Of a stretch of DNA of 64,000 bases, positions 17,137 through 25,920 are shown piece after piece. The translations under genes and the position numbers were made by a program. Numbering within the stretch: position 1 is the stretch's first letter; each line of letters starts with the position of its first letter. Source of the DNA: Alphaproteobacteria bacterium (GTDB lineage: Bacteria; Pseudomonadota; Alphaproteobacteria; Micavibrionales; Micavibrionaceae); NCBI GenBank assembly GCA_002401695.1, contig NVTV01000003.1, positions 62,001-126,000 of the forward strand. The letters are read 5' to 3'. The notes below the pieces were generated by a model that was not told the DNA's origin, searched no databases, and saw only the letters and a list, made by a program, of their open reading frames with translations.

Positions 17137-18450
17137 ATGCAAAAAGTAAAACTTAAAAACAGTAAAACACAGGCTGGTTTCACATTGCTTGAACTCGCCA
17201 TCGTTATTATAATGTCCGGCCTTTCTATGCTTATGCTGACAGAGTTTATGCGTGCTTATACAATCAACGGGCAACATGCAAGGACACTCGAAAATACGAG
17301 AATGGCACAAAGAGCTTTGCGCGAATTTTTTGTTGTACAAAAAAGATATCCTTGCCCGGCTGACCCAACGTTAGTACCCGGTGATCTCGAATACGGACTG
17401 GAACAGTGTCGAATTCAGGCTGATATTGATGCCGACCCCGATGGCTGTATCGCCGGCAATTACTTTACGCTTGCCTGTACAACATTCGCCAGTCGTGACG
17501 GCGATCAAAACAACCAGCCTGATGTTGTGTTAATTGGCATCCTGCCCTTCCGCACACTTTATAATGAAGTGGTTGATACGCCCTTTTCAGAGAGTCATAG
17601 AATAGACGGCTATGGAGCGTACTTATCCTATGCCGTAACCGAACAAATGGCTTACTCATGGCATGACATAGACAATCCCACCAACCCACACACTGGTGCA
17701 ATACGTGTTCAAGATGAAAATGGTATCAGCGTTGTTACACCCGATGCCTCTGCGCATTATGTTTTATTTTCTCACGGAGATAACGGCAGAGGTGGATATA
17801 CAACAGCCGGCGTTATGATTGACGATTGCCTGATACCCGCCTTAAATCCGAGTGATCCAGATGTCGCCGCCCCTCCTGGCCCAAACGCAGCAAACATTAT
17901 CATTGAAAAAGAAAATTGTGATAATAGCGATGCTATATTTGTAAAAGGTATTCGCTCCCTCGCAAATAATTCAAATTATTATGATGATCTTTTATTCTTT
18001 AATAAACCCGGACAAACCGCTCTTTGGACCCATTCATTATCTTCATTGGTTCCACCTGGTGAATCATACATACATAACACGAACTTAGGATACGTTGGCA
18101 TTGGCCTAACAAATCCGGCAGAACAACTGCATATTGATAATGACTTAAGTGCCGAAGTGAATACAATTGGCGTTGAATATTGCGGCAACGGCGGAAATGC
18201 TACAACATGTGTTGATCCGGAGATGATCGCCGGAGATGATGGCTCTATATGCACACAAAGCAATGATCCACTTAATTCCGGTTATAATATTGCCGACCCG
18301 ACAAGAGTGGCCTACGCCATTCAGAACAACCGCGTTGTCTGCCGTGATGTCAACTGGGTGATACCTACAATCCCCTGCGACCCCAACGAATATTTAGTCG
18401 CATTTTCTAATCTGGGTACTCCTAAATGCGAGCCACTATCATCACCTTAA
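17137..18450 (+). CDS. Large prepilin-like surface protein 3
   Basis: Prepilin leader A13-G14|FTLLE with Glu at +5 and hydrophobic helix. It shares the module of the two preceding proteins: KRYPCPAD, ILPFRTLYN, YLSYAVTEQM, HYVLFSHGDNGRGGYTTAG, KENCDNSDAIFV. The C-terminal part contains LGYVGIGLTNPAEQLHID, a beta motif reminiscent of phage tail-fibre and surface-fibre proteins, then paired Cys. Length 437 residues. It starts 19 bases after gene 2 with AGGAG upstream and ends the operon before a strong hairpin at 18483. Confidence 0.75.
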   Translation: MQKVKLKNSKTQAGFTLLELAIVIIMSGLSMLMLTEFMRAYTINGQHARTLENTRMAQRALREFFVVQKRYPCPADPTLVPGDLEYGLEQCRIQADIDADPDGCIAGNYFTLACTTFASRDGDQNNQPDVVLIGILPFRTLYNEVVDTPFSESHRIDGYGAYLSYAVTEQMAYSWHDIDNPTNPHTGAIRVQDENGISVVTPDASAHYVLFSHGDNGRGGYTTAGVMIDDCLIPALNPSDPDVAAPPGPNAANIIIEKENCDNSDAIFVKGIRSLANNSNYYDDLLFFNKPGQTALWTHSLSSLVPPGESYIHNTNLGYVGIGLTNPAEQLHIDNDLSAEVNTIGVEYCGNGGNATTCVDPEMIAGDDGSICTQSNDPLNSGYNIADPTRVAYAIQNNRVVCRDVNWVIPTIPCDPNEYLVAFSNLGTPKCEPLSSP

Positions 18451-18482
18451 AATAAAAAACTACAAAATGACCGAAATACAGA

Positions 18483-18512
18483 AAAGAGCGCTGGAACATT
18501 CCATCGCTCTTT
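18483..18512. terminator. Bidirectional terminator between pilin array and gcrA
   Basis: AAAGAGCG (18483-18490) pairs with CGCTCTTT (18505-18512), and an inner TGGAA/TTCCA stem extends the hairpin. T-rich tracts follow on the plus strand, and TTTT follows on the minus strand. It can serve the pilin operon and gcrA. Confidence 0.7.
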
Positions 18513-18542
18513 ATCATTTGCACTTGATATCACAGTGATCTA

Positions 18543-19076
18543 TTAACGACCGGAAGCACTCTTCTTCGTTTCAGCACTTACCAATCCTTCACGCACCTTG
18601 CGCACTTCTTTATCCGCACTAAGAATACGATTACGTGTTGCCGCTTGATAAGCAATCTTGGCATGGTCTTCACAATATGGAATACCGGATATTGTTGTCT
18701 CACCACAAAAACCAAACTGTTCTTCACGCGGATCACCGGAAGGCCAGCGACACATACGCGGCTTTAACTCCAGCAAACTATATAACGTGCCCGATACACT
18801 CGGACTATCCTTTACCACAGCAGATGGCTGCATTTTTACAGCACTCGGTGCAGCAACAATCTTTACTTTTTCAACGACCTTACGTTGCGTATTTTTATTG
18901 GCAGGTTTTTTATTCTGCTGAATAGGGGATACCCGATTTGATAATTTCAAACGATGTGCCTTCCCAATAACAGCATTACGCGTTACACCGCCAAGTTTCT
19001 TGGCAATTTCAGCGGCAGTATGCCCATCTCCCCATAATTTTTTTAAAATGGATACGCGATCATCAGTCCAACTCAT
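18543..19076 (-). CDS. gcrA: GcrA cell-cycle transcriptional regulator
   Basis: Alphaproteobacterial master regulator that works with sigma-70 RNA polymerase at promoters methylated at GANTC. The N-terminus SWTDDRVSILKKLWGDGHTA and the HTH segment EIAKKLGGVTRNAVIGKAHR are diagnostic. A basic, low-complexity linker is followed by the C-terminal polymerase-binding part with CRWPSGDP and FCGE....PYC.DH. The ATG at 19076 is preceded by GGAGG; a longer upstream frame lacks support. Its presence is the best single clue that the host is an alphaproteobacterium with CcrM/CtrA-type cell-cycle control. Confidence 0.93.
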   Translation of the reverse strand: MSWTDDRVSILKKLWGDGHTAAEIAKKLGGVTRNAVIGKAHRLKLSNRVSPIQQNKKPANKNTQRKVVEKVKIVAAPSAVKMQPSAVVKDSPSVSGTLYSLLELKPRMCRWPSGDPREEQFGFCGETTISGIPYCEDHAKIAYQAATRNRILSADKEVRKVREGLVSAETKKSASGR

Positions 19077-19219
19077 TTTAATCCTCCAATAATATAGCGA
19101 AAAGAACCCACACCCGTGCAAGGCACTGATATAAATACATTTCTCTAAATCTCTAACTAAGAATTACAATCTATCAGGAACGTGCAATTTGCGCTATCGG
19201 TTAAAAATAAAAACAGCCT

Positions 19220-19228
19220 TTATCCACA
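19220..19228 (+). promoter_or_regulatory. Isolated consensus DnaA box
   Basis: TTATCCACA, a full match to the DnaA box, lies between era and gcrA. A single box may be chance or may mark DnaA-linked control of one of these genes. Confidence 0.35.
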
Positions 19229-19276
19229 AACTGAATTTTATAATGGCACTTTATATAGCCACACCTAAAAGCGGTT

Positions 19277-20191
19277 CTAATTAGGAATATCCAAACCGAA
19301 CATTGTATAATTTTCAACACGTTCCGCCCAATTTTCTTGAACTTTAACAAAAATTTTCAAATGAACAGGTTGCCCCATAATCTCTGCCAACTCCTCGCGG
19401 GAGCTTTGCCCTATCGCCTTAATTTTACTACCATTTTTACCAAGCATAATGCTTTTTTGGCTTTCTTTTTCGACATAGACAAGCTGTGTTATTTTCACAC
19501 TACCATTATCGAAATCTTCCCACGTTTCCGTTTCCACAAAAACAGCATAAGGAATTTCCTGATGTAAAAGATTAAATATTTTCTCGCGCGTGATTTCCGC
19601 CGCCATCAGGCGCATCGGCATATCACTCATTTGGTCTGCGGGATACATCCACGGCTGCTGCGGCAAGATGCCCGCCAAATATTTGGATAAATCCTTAACC
19701 CCCATACCGCTTAACGCGCTAATCATAAATGTCGACATATACGAGAATTCCGCGTTAAAATCCTGCGTTAAAGTCAATAATGCGGGCTTTGAAATCTTAT
19801 CAACCTTGTTCAAAACCAGAATAACGTTTTTCTCGTTTTCCAATGATCTTATAATCATCTTGTTCTGTTCAAGCGGGTTTCTAACAGCAACATCAACCAG
19901 ATGCACAATAAAATCCGCATCTTCCAAACTGGAAAGCGCCGCCGTAACCATCGCCTTTTCCAGCGTCTTTTTCGGCTTAAAAATTCCGGGCGTATCAATT
20001 AGAACAATTTGCGTTTTCTCATAGGCCGCCATGCCCAAAATACGCGTCCGCGTTGTTTGCACCTTACGCGAGACGATTGAAACTTTTGAGCCCACCATCT
20101 GATTAACCAGCGTTGATTTTCCTACATTGGTTAAACCAATGACACTCACAAAACCGCAACGTGTATCACTTAAATCATTTTCTTCAGTCAT
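19277..20191 (-). CDS. era: GTPase Era
   Basis: Essential GTPase of 30S subunit maturation that binds the 3' end of 16S rRNA. G1 is GLTNVGKSTLVNQ, G2 is TTRTRILG, G3 is DTPGI and G4 is LNKVDK. The C-terminal KH domain contains the GSKIKAIGQSSREELA helix. The start at 20191 follows rnc by 19 bases; a longer frame from 20227 would overlap rnc. The rnc-era pair is widely conserved. Confidence 0.95.
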   Translation of the reverse strand: MTEENDLSDTRCGFVSVIGLTNVGKSTLVNQMVGSKVSIVSRKVQTTRTRILGMAAYEKTQIVLIDTPGIFKPKKTLEKAMVTAALSSLEDADFIVHLVDVAVRNPLEQNKMIIRSLENEKNVILVLNKVDKISKPALLTLTQDFNAEFSYMSTFMISALSGMGVKDLSKYLAGILPQQPWMYPADQMSDMPMRLMAAEITREKIFNLLHQEIPYAVFVETETWEDFDNGSVKITQLVYVEKESQKSIMLGKNGSKIKAIGQSSREELAEIMGQPVHLKIFVKVQENWAERVENYTMFGLDIPN

Positions 20192-20210
20192 TACTTTTCT
20201 TCTCGTACAT

Positions 20211-20882
20211 TCAAGGTGCGGAAACACCTTTCATAAAATCTTCTGCGGCCAGTTTTTCGGCTTCCGCACGCGAACGCCCCTTTGCAATAATCGGCGCATG
20301 CCCTTTAACCGTTAGCTGAATTTCAAAAATCGGCACATGATCGGGGCCACTTTGCCCGATAATATCATAATGTGGCAAGGGCAACCCTTGCGCTTGCGCC
20401 CATTCCTGTATTTCAGTCTTGGGATGTTGAGGCGGTTTTTTCATAACCTCCAAGACCCCTTCCCACTGTGTTTCGATCAAGGCATAACACGGCGCAAATC
20501 CGCCATCTAAATAGAGCGCCCCGATCACAGACTCAAACACATCGGCCAAAATATGGTCATTTTTTGCGCCGCCAGCATCACGCTCCGCATCTGAAAATAT
20601 GATATAATCACCCAATGAAATCTGCGAGGAAAGCTTCGCCAACGTTTCTCCCTGCACTAAAAATGCGAGACGTTTTGCGAGGTCGCCTTCATTCTCCTTG
20701 GGGAATTTCTTAAACAACAAAGATGCAATCGCCAGCCCCAACACCCGATCACCTAGAAACTCAAGGCGTTCATAGTTTTCATCATGCCCCGTACTGGAAT
20801 GCGTCAAAGCAATCTGCAATAAGGTTTCATTCTTAAAAGAATATCCGATTTTTTCTTCGAGTTCTTTGCATGGCTTTATCAT
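20211..20882 (-). CDS. rnc: Ribonuclease III
   Basis: Double-strand-specific endonuclease for rRNA and mRNA processing. The catalytic signature ERLEFLGDRVLGLA and the second acidic cluster (DVFESVIGALYLDGG) are intact. The C-terminal dsRNA-binding domain ends in RAEAEKLAAEDFM. Length 223 residues, typical. It sits between lepB and era, the usual alphaproteobacterial order. Confidence 0.96.
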   Translation of the reverse strand: MIKPCKELEEKIGYSFKNETLLQIALTHSSTGHDENYERLEFLGDRVLGLAIASLLFKKFPKENEGDLAKRLAFLVQGETLAKLSSQISLGDYIIFSDAERDAGGAKNDHILADVFESVIGALYLDGGFAPCYALIETQWEGVLEVMKKPPQHPKTEIQEWAQAQGLPLPHYDIIGQSGPDHVPIFEIQLTVKGHAPIIAKGRSRAEAEKLAAEDFMKGVSAP

Positions 20883-20897
20883 TCAAAGCCCTTCCCT

Positions 20898-21746
20898 TTA
20901 CTTGCCGTTTTCCGTGGCAGAAGCATCACGTACCGGATCAATATCCATCGCAATACGATCATATCGTATGCTCCACGGCCATTTCCATACTTCCATCAGG
21001 CCAGCATAGCCATTCGTGGAGAAAAACAGGAAATCTGCACGCCCGACAATATTTTCAAATGGAACCGGCCCGACTCTCTCTGCGACACGGCTATCTTGCG
21101 AATTATCACGGTTATCACCCATCACAAAATAATGCCCCTCTGGCACAGTATATAAGTCAGTATTATCCAACTGGGCAAAATCAGATTCTTCATAAATACT
21201 ATGCGTCACACCACCTGGCAGTGTTTCAATATATTCAATCGCCGGCACGGTTGCGCCGCTTAATTTTTCCAACATGACCTCTTGAACCATTTCACGTTCA
21301 ACCAATATGTCATTAATAAATAACCGCCCACGTTTTACCATGACCGTTTCACCGGGCAAAGCAACAACGCGTTTAATATAATCAATGCTCGTATTTGTTG
21401 GCAAAGCAAAAACGATCACATCCCCGCGCGCAGGCTCTTTCGCCCAGATGCGCTGTTCAATCGGAGCAATACCAAAAGGAAAAGAATAACGGCTGTAACC
21501 ATAGGCCGGCTTATTCACAAACAGATAATCTCCAACCAACAATGTCGGCTTCATAGAGCCGGACGGAATATGGAATGGCTCAAAAAAAACAGAACGAATA
21601 AGCAACGCAATACCAACAGCAACCAACGCGGTTTTCATAAACTCGCTGATTTCACCTTTTTCAATAAGGACAGGTTTCTTTTGCTTTTTTTCTTGATCAT
21701 CGCTTTGATCCAGTGCGTCCACTGTATTTTCAATCTCATCTGACAT
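20898..21746 (-). CDS. lepB: Signal peptidase I
   Basis: Membrane-bound serine protease that removes signal peptides of exported proteins. An acidic cytosolic N-terminus is followed by one membrane helix (TALVAVGIALLIRSVFF). The nucleophile is Ser in IPSGSMKPTL and the general-base Lys is in YIKRVVALPGE; the box near the C-terminus is GDNRDNSQDSR. ATG at 21746 is preferred over TTG at 21800. Adjacent to rnc and acpS. The pilin and beta-barrel proteins of this window that carry ordinary signal peptides would depend on it. Confidence 0.94.
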   Translation of the reverse strand: MSDEIENTVDALDQSDDQEKKQKKPVLIEKGEISEFMKTALVAVGIALLIRSVFFEPFHIPSGSMKPTLLVGDYLFVNKPAYGYSRYSFPFGIAPIEQRIWAKEPARGDVIVFALPTNTSIDYIKRVVALPGETVMVKRGRLFINDILVEREMVQEVMLEKLSGATVPAIEYIETLPGGVTHSIYEESDFAQLDNTDLYTVPEGHYFVMGDNRDNSQDSRVAERVGPVPFENIVGRADFLFFSTNGYAGLMEVWKWPWSIRYDRIAMDIDPVRDASATENGK

Positions 21747-21820
21747 AGTAGAAGGGTGTACAGGAAAAGCCGCCAAAAATCCAGCGTTGAATAATCGCAA
21801 AGGTGCTTTACAAACAATTC

Positions 21821-22228
21821 CTAAAGGGGATGAGCTTCTATCACCACAAAGGCCTGCGCATAGGGTGGCTCATCGCTCAGGGAGAGGTGAAGCACAGGGC
21901 GCGTGTTCTTGGGCATTAATTTACTCAGCCGCGCCAATGCCCCGCCCGTCAGCACCAAAGAAGGGCGGCCATTTTCATCTTCAACAACGCCGATATCTCT
22001 CATCGTAATATCGTCAATAAAACCTGTTCCCAGCGCCTTAACGCATGCCTCTTTCGCGGCAAAACGTTTGGCATAGGTTGCAGCAATTTTCTCTATATCT
22101 TGCCTCTTCACCGCTTTAGCCTGCTCTATATCCGTAAAGCAACGCTGCTCAAAACGCGCGCCGTGACGGTCAAGTACCTTTTGGATGCGCCCTATATCAA
22201 CAAGATCAGTGCCAATGCCAATAATCAT
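21821..22228 (-). CDS. acpS: Holo-[acyl-carrier-protein] synthase
   Basis: Transfers 4'-phosphopantetheine from CoA to apo-ACP, making fatty-acid synthesis possible. The Mg-binding motif IGTDLVDIGRI at the N-terminus and FAAKEACVKALGTG in the middle are both present. Length 135 residues. It is encoded between the DUF2062 gene and lepB. pdxJ, often found here in alphaproteobacteria, is absent. Confidence 0.94.
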   Translation of the reverse strand: MIIGIGTDLVDIGRIQKVLDRHGARFEQRCFTDIEQAKAVKRQDIEKIAATYAKRFAAKEACVKALGTGFIDDITMRDIGVVEDENGRPSLVLTGGALARLSKLMPKNTRPVLHLSLSDEPPYAQAFVVIEAHPL

Positions 22229-22243
22229 GGGACTCTCTCTCGG

Positions 22244-22807
22244 CTAGGATGCCTGCTGTTTTTGTTTATGGGCAATAGTCTTTGCGCGCGCAGCTTTCGC
22301 AGCCTTAATCAAAGTATAATACACCGGATAGCTAAAAGGGATCGTCGCAACAACCAAGATATAACCACCAAGCATCCACGGCATAAACAACGTCATAGGC
22401 TCTGTCGTCATCATTTCCAAAGCAAGAGAAACCGTTAGATTATCGGGCAGGTCACCCGCGCCCTCAATTCCCAAAAGCTCAAAGAAATACCGCCCTAAGG
22501 AAAAGCCGCCCCACCAAAAAAACGGGAACGTCCACGGATTACCGACAAAAGTCCCCATCATTGCCGAGAAAACATTCGCACGAAGCAGCCATGCAAGAAT
22601 GCCAGCCTGAATAAAATGCGTCCCCAACAAAGGCGTAAAGGAAACACCCATGCCAATAGACAATCCAAAAGCAATACTGTGCGTCGTATCAGACAGGCGT
22701 ATCAATCTGTTTTTGGTGTAGACAAGGGCGCGTTTCCAACCCATAGAAGGCCAGAATAATTCTCTCGTTGTTTCCAGTAAACTTAAAGGTTTGCGCCTTT
22801 TAAACAT
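22244..22807 (-). CDS. DUF2062-domain membrane protein
   Basis: The pattern SIAFGLSIGMGVSFTPLLG, then a hydrophobic span and NPWTFPFFWWGGFSLG, is that of DUF2062. There are about three membrane segments and basic cytosolic ends. The biochemical role of the family is not established. It is 15 bases upstream of acpS on the same strand and probably co-transcribed. Confidence 0.8.
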   Translation of the reverse strand: MFKRRKPLSLLETTRELFWPSMGWKRALVYTKNRLIRLSDTTHSIAFGLSIGMGVSFTPLLGTHFIQAGILAWLLRANVFSAMMGTFVGNPWTFPFFWWGGFSLGRYFFELLGIEGAGDLPDNLTVSLALEMMTTEPMTLFMPWMLGGYILVVATIPFSYPVYYTLIKAAKAARAKTIAHKQKQQAS

Positions 22808-22936
22808 TGCCTATACAGTCACCCTTGTTACAATTCACCCGCTACACTATACAAGTATAAAGTGCGGTGAACAGAAAAATTTAAAAATATTACCACCGCG
22901 CAAAAAAGACACGAAACATACCAAGGAACGCCGAAC

Positions 22937-23464
22937 ATGCCGCTATTGAAACATATTGATGTTGTCCCTGATTTTCCACAAAAAGGCATCAATTTCTACG
23001 ACATACAATCCCTCCTCAAAAAACCGGCTATTTGGCAGGCAATGATTGACGATTTAAGTGCCCGCGTAAAAGCGCAAAATGCTGATATTATTCTTGGTAT
23101 TGAAGCACGTGGCTTTCTAACCGGTGTGCCCGTTGCGCAAATCCTGAATTTACCTTTTGGCATGGTGCGTAAAAAAGGAAAACTACCCGGTGAGGTTATC
23201 GGACAGGAATACGCCCTTGAATACGGCACGGATACAATCGAGATTCAAAAATCCCTTATCACCTCTGGCGCGCGTATTGCGATTATGGATGACCTTCTTG
23301 CCACAGGCGGCACCATGAAAGCCACAGGAGATTTGGTCAGAAAAGCAGGCGGCGAGATTGTAATCTCTACCTGTATTATAGAATTGCATGAACTTGGCGG
23401 ACGCGAAAAGCTGGATTTCCCCTTCGAGACATTGGTGCAAGCCCCACTAAACCCATTTTCATAA
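22937..23464 (+). CDS. apt: Adenine phosphoribosyltransferase
   Basis: Salvage enzyme that makes AMP from adenine and PRPP. The N-terminal DFPQKGINFYDI loop and the PRPP-binding motif IMDDLLATGGTMKAT are characteristic, as is IEARGFLTGVPVA. Length 175 residues. It is on the strand opposite its neighbours and splits the rsh/acpS block. It has AAGGAA about 9 bases before the ATG. The inverted repeats and parS-like site follow directly. Confidence 0.93.
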   Translation: MPLLKHIDVVPDFPQKGINFYDIQSLLKKPAIWQAMIDDLSARVKAQNADIILGIEARGFLTGVPVAQILNLPFGMVRKKGKLPGEVIGQEYALEYGTDTIEIQKSLITSGARIAIMDDLLATGGTMKATGDLVRKAGGEIVISTCIIELHELGGREKLDFPFETLVQAPLNPFS

Positions 23465-23483
23465 TACATCCAACAAGCTGGCT

Positions 23484-23510
23484 TAGATCATTTATAAGGC
23501 GCATGATCTA
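23484..23510. repeat. Inverted repeat 1 after apt
   Basis: TAGATCAT (23484-23491) and ATGATCTA (23503-23510), perfect 8-bp arms around an 11-base loop. It is the first of three consecutive hairpins in the apt-rsh gap. Confidence 0.7.
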
Positions 23511-23512
23511 AA

Positions 23513-23569
23513 GCATATTCCTATAGATGTTTCACGTGGAACAAAAGGGGAACATCTATAGGAATATGC
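23513..23569. repeat. 19-bp perfect inverted repeat enclosing the parS-like site
   Basis: Arms GCATATTCCTATAGATGTT (23513-23531) and its exact reverse complement (23551-23569) flank a 19-base loop. There is no T-run on either strand, so it is not a standard terminator. The parS-like 16-mer begins inside the left arm and ends in the loop. Confidence 0.9.
23528..23543 (+). promoter_or_regulatory. parS: parS-like ParB-binding site
   Basis: TGTTTCACGTGGAACA matches the bacterial parS consensus TGTTTCACGTGAAACA at 15 of 16 positions, including the central CACGTG. parS sites load ParB for chromosome segregation and cluster near the origin. It is intergenic, as many such sites are. No parA/parB lies in this window. 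Confidence 0.65.
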
Positions 23570-23597
23570 GGGCGAGGCAGGCAAGCCTATCGCCCGC
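23568..23597. repeat. Inverted repeat 3 overlapping the end of rsh
   Basis: GCGGGCGA (23568-23575) pairs with TCGCCCGC (23590-23597), and an inner AGGC/GCCT stem extends it. It overlaps the rsh stop codon and may end transcription or protect the mRNA 3' end, although no T-run follows. Confidence 0.7.
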
Positions 23598-25743
23598 GTG
23601 CACGCTCCACAGAGATGATCTCGGGTGTGGCGCGCAGAGCGGCAATAACATTATTCAGATGTTTTGTATCTTGCACAAAGATATCCACAGTCATCTCCCA
23701 AAAATCGAGAGAACGGCTGGTGATTTTCAAATTGGTAATATTGCCGCCATTACGGCCAATCACCGTTGATACGTTTCCCAAGGCGCCCGTTTCATTCGCC
23801 ATGGTCATGAATAAACGCCCGACTTGCACACTGGCTTCATCATCATTATCACCCCACGACACATCCAACCAACGCTCCGGCGTGTCGGCGAAGGTCTCCA
23901 ACGTATCACAATCAATGGTGTGAATGGTAACGCCTTTGCCGGTTGTGACAATGCCGACAATCCGGTCACCGGGCAGCGGGTGACAACACCGCGCAAAATG
24001 CATCGCCATACCGGGGATCAACCCCTTAATCGGCATTGGCCCGCCTGAATCCTCACTGCGCACCATTACGGCTTGATCCATATGCTCGGACGGGCGTTTT
24101 ACAATCTCCGCCTTATGGCTGGGGAAAATCAGTTTGAAAACATCGCGCGCGACAAACACGCCGGAGCCTATATTGGCATAAACATCGTCACCTTCATCAA
24201 GACGATAATGTTTCAGAGTTCCTGTGACCGCTTTTTCTGAAAAATCGTAGCCCTCTTGGCGAAACACCTTTTGAATCATCGCTTTGCCAAGGATTATAAA
24301 TTCATCGCGCTGTTGATTACGAACATATTTACGAATATGCGAACGCGCCTTACCCGTGACCACAAAACGCTCCCACGTTGGGGAAGGGTTCTGCGTTTTC
24401 GCCGTGATCACTTCGACCTGATCGCCATTCATTAAACGAGAGTTCAGCGGCGCAATCCGCCCGTTAATTTTGGCACCAACACATCTGTCACCGATTGCAG
24501 AGTGAACCGCATAGGCAAAATCAACAGGGGTTGCGCCATTGGGCAGTTCAATCAAATCGCCTTGCGGGGTAAAGACAAATACCCGATCTTGAAACAGCTC
24601 CAATTTCGTATGTTCCCAAAAATCTTCCGGCTTTTGTTCTTGCTCCAGAATTTCCAGCAACTCACGCAACCAGCGGTATTTTGTAACATCGCGTTCTTGC
24701 GGTCGGTTACTGCCCTTATAGGCCCAATGCGCGGCGACCCCTAATTCACCCTCGTCATGCATTTGATGCGTTCTGATTTGCACCTCGATCCGTTGACGGC
24801 GCGGCCCCATAATCGTGGTATGAATTGATTTGTAACCGTTTGGTTTGGGCGTAGAAATATAATCTTTGAAACGTCCGGGCACAGAGTGATATTTACCGTG
24901 AATCGTACCGAGAACCAGATAACAATCTTCCGGTTTATCGACAATAATGCGAAATGCCATGATATCTGATAGTTGTTCAAACGCGACATTTTTACGCTGC
25001 ATTTTCTTCCAGATAGAATAGCGGGTTTTCTCCCTGCCTGTGACCTCGGCTTGAATGCCGACATCATGTAATATCTTTGTCAGCTCTTCGATGATTGCAT
25101 CGACGACATCAATACCTTCTTTCCTAAGATAGGAAAGACGATTGGTTATACTCTCTCTGGCTTCGGGGTTCACCTGTTCAAAACATAAATCTTCCAGCTC
25201 TTCCTTGATAAAATGCACGCCGACGCGTTCTGCCAACGGCGCATATATCTCAAGCGTTTCCAGCGAAATACGGCGGCGTTTATCGACATTTTTTATACCG
25301 CCCATCGTACGCATATTGTGCAAACGATCCGACAATTTTACCAGTAAAACCCTGATATCTTCGGACATAGCCAATAAAAGTTTACGAAAATTTTCGGCCT
25401 GCTTACCTTCTAATGTCTGGCTTTCTATTCGGGTTAACTTACTGACTCCGTTCACCAAATCAGACACAGACTTCCCGAAGTTCTTTTCCAGATCCTCAAG
25501 CGTTGCATCAGTATCTTCAACTGTATCATGCAAAATCGCCGTTACAATCGTTGTCACATCCATTTTCATTTCGGCAAGAATTTGCGCCACCGCAACCGGA
25601 TGCGTGACATACGGCTCACCGGATGATCTGAATTGCCCTTCATGCATATTTTTGGCATAGGCATAGGCTTTTTCGACGATCTCGGAATCAAAACTCGGCT
25701 GATAAGCGCGAACTGTATTAAGAAGTTTCTCTAATTGCTGCAT
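23587..25743 (-). CDS. rsh: Bifunctional (p)ppGpp synthetase/hydrolase (RelA/SpoT homolog)
   Basis: Stringent-response enzyme controlling the alarmone (p)ppGpp. The HD hydrolase domain (1-200) has GEPYVTHPVAVA, ILHDTVEDTD and KLSDRLHNMRT. The synthetase domain (240-350) has GRFKDYISTPKPNGYKSIHT, with the RxKD form typical of bifunctional enzymes. A TGS domain (FTPQGDLIELPNGATPVDFAYAV written in two parts around residue 400) and a C-terminal ACT domain follow. The 718 residues are full length. Downstream of rpoZ on the same strand. A separate small HD protein at 40348-41340 resembles its hydrolase half. Confidence 0.95.
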   Translation of the reverse strand: MQQLEKLLNTVRAYQPSFDSEIVEKAYAYAKNMHEGQFRSSGEPYVTHPVAVAQILAEMKMDVTTIVTAILHDTVEDTDATLEDLEKNFGKSVSDLVNGVSKLTRIESQTLEGKQAENFRKLLLAMSEDIRVLLVKLSDRLHNMRTMGGIKNVDKRRRISLETLEIYAPLAERVGVHFIKEELEDLCFEQVNPEARESITNRLSYLRKEGIDVVDAIIEELTKILHDVGIQAEVTGREKTRYSIWKKMQRKNVAFEQLSDIMAFRIIVDKPEDCYLVLGTIHGKYHSVPGRFKDYISTPKPNGYKSIHTTIMGPRRQRIEVQIRTHQMHDEGELGVAAHWAYKGSNRPQERDVTKYRWLRELLEILEQEQKPEDFWEHTKLELFQDRVFVFTPQGDLIELPNGATPVDFAYAVHSAIGDRCVGAKINGRIAPLNSRLMNGDQVEVITAKTQNPSPTWERFVVTGKARSHIRKYVRNQQRDEFIILGKAMIQKVFRQEGYDFSEKAVTGTLKHYRLDEGDDVYANIGSGVFVARDVFKLIFPSHKAEIVKRPSEHMDQAVMVRSEDSGGPMPIKGLIPGMAMHFARCCHPLPGDRIVGIVTTGKGVTIHTIDCDTLETFADTPERWLDVSWGDNDDEASVQVGRLFMTMANETGALGNVSTVIGRNGGNITNLKITSRSLDFWEMTVDIFVQDTKHLNNVIAALRATPEIISVERARGR

Positions 25744-25920
25744 TTATTTTAAACTGCCACCCATCGCGCTATTTTCCCTATAAACTACCACGATTTTATA
25801 GAGCAACCAATTATTTTCTATATTAATAAGGAAGGCTCGAACAAACCGGTCATAAAGCATCCGGCCATAAAAAAACCGAACAGAATGCCCAGCTTTTAAT
25901 TCATAATATAATGCCTGAAA

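Noticed and set aside
16675-17340. 221-codon open frame on the minus strand
   Set aside because: It lies antisense to the cysteine-rich pilin and its neighbour, where coding bias of the real genes leaves the opposite frame open. Its protein has no recognisable features.
25142-25660. 172-codon open frame on the plus strand
   Set aside because: Fully antisense to rsh, whose domains are unmistakable there.
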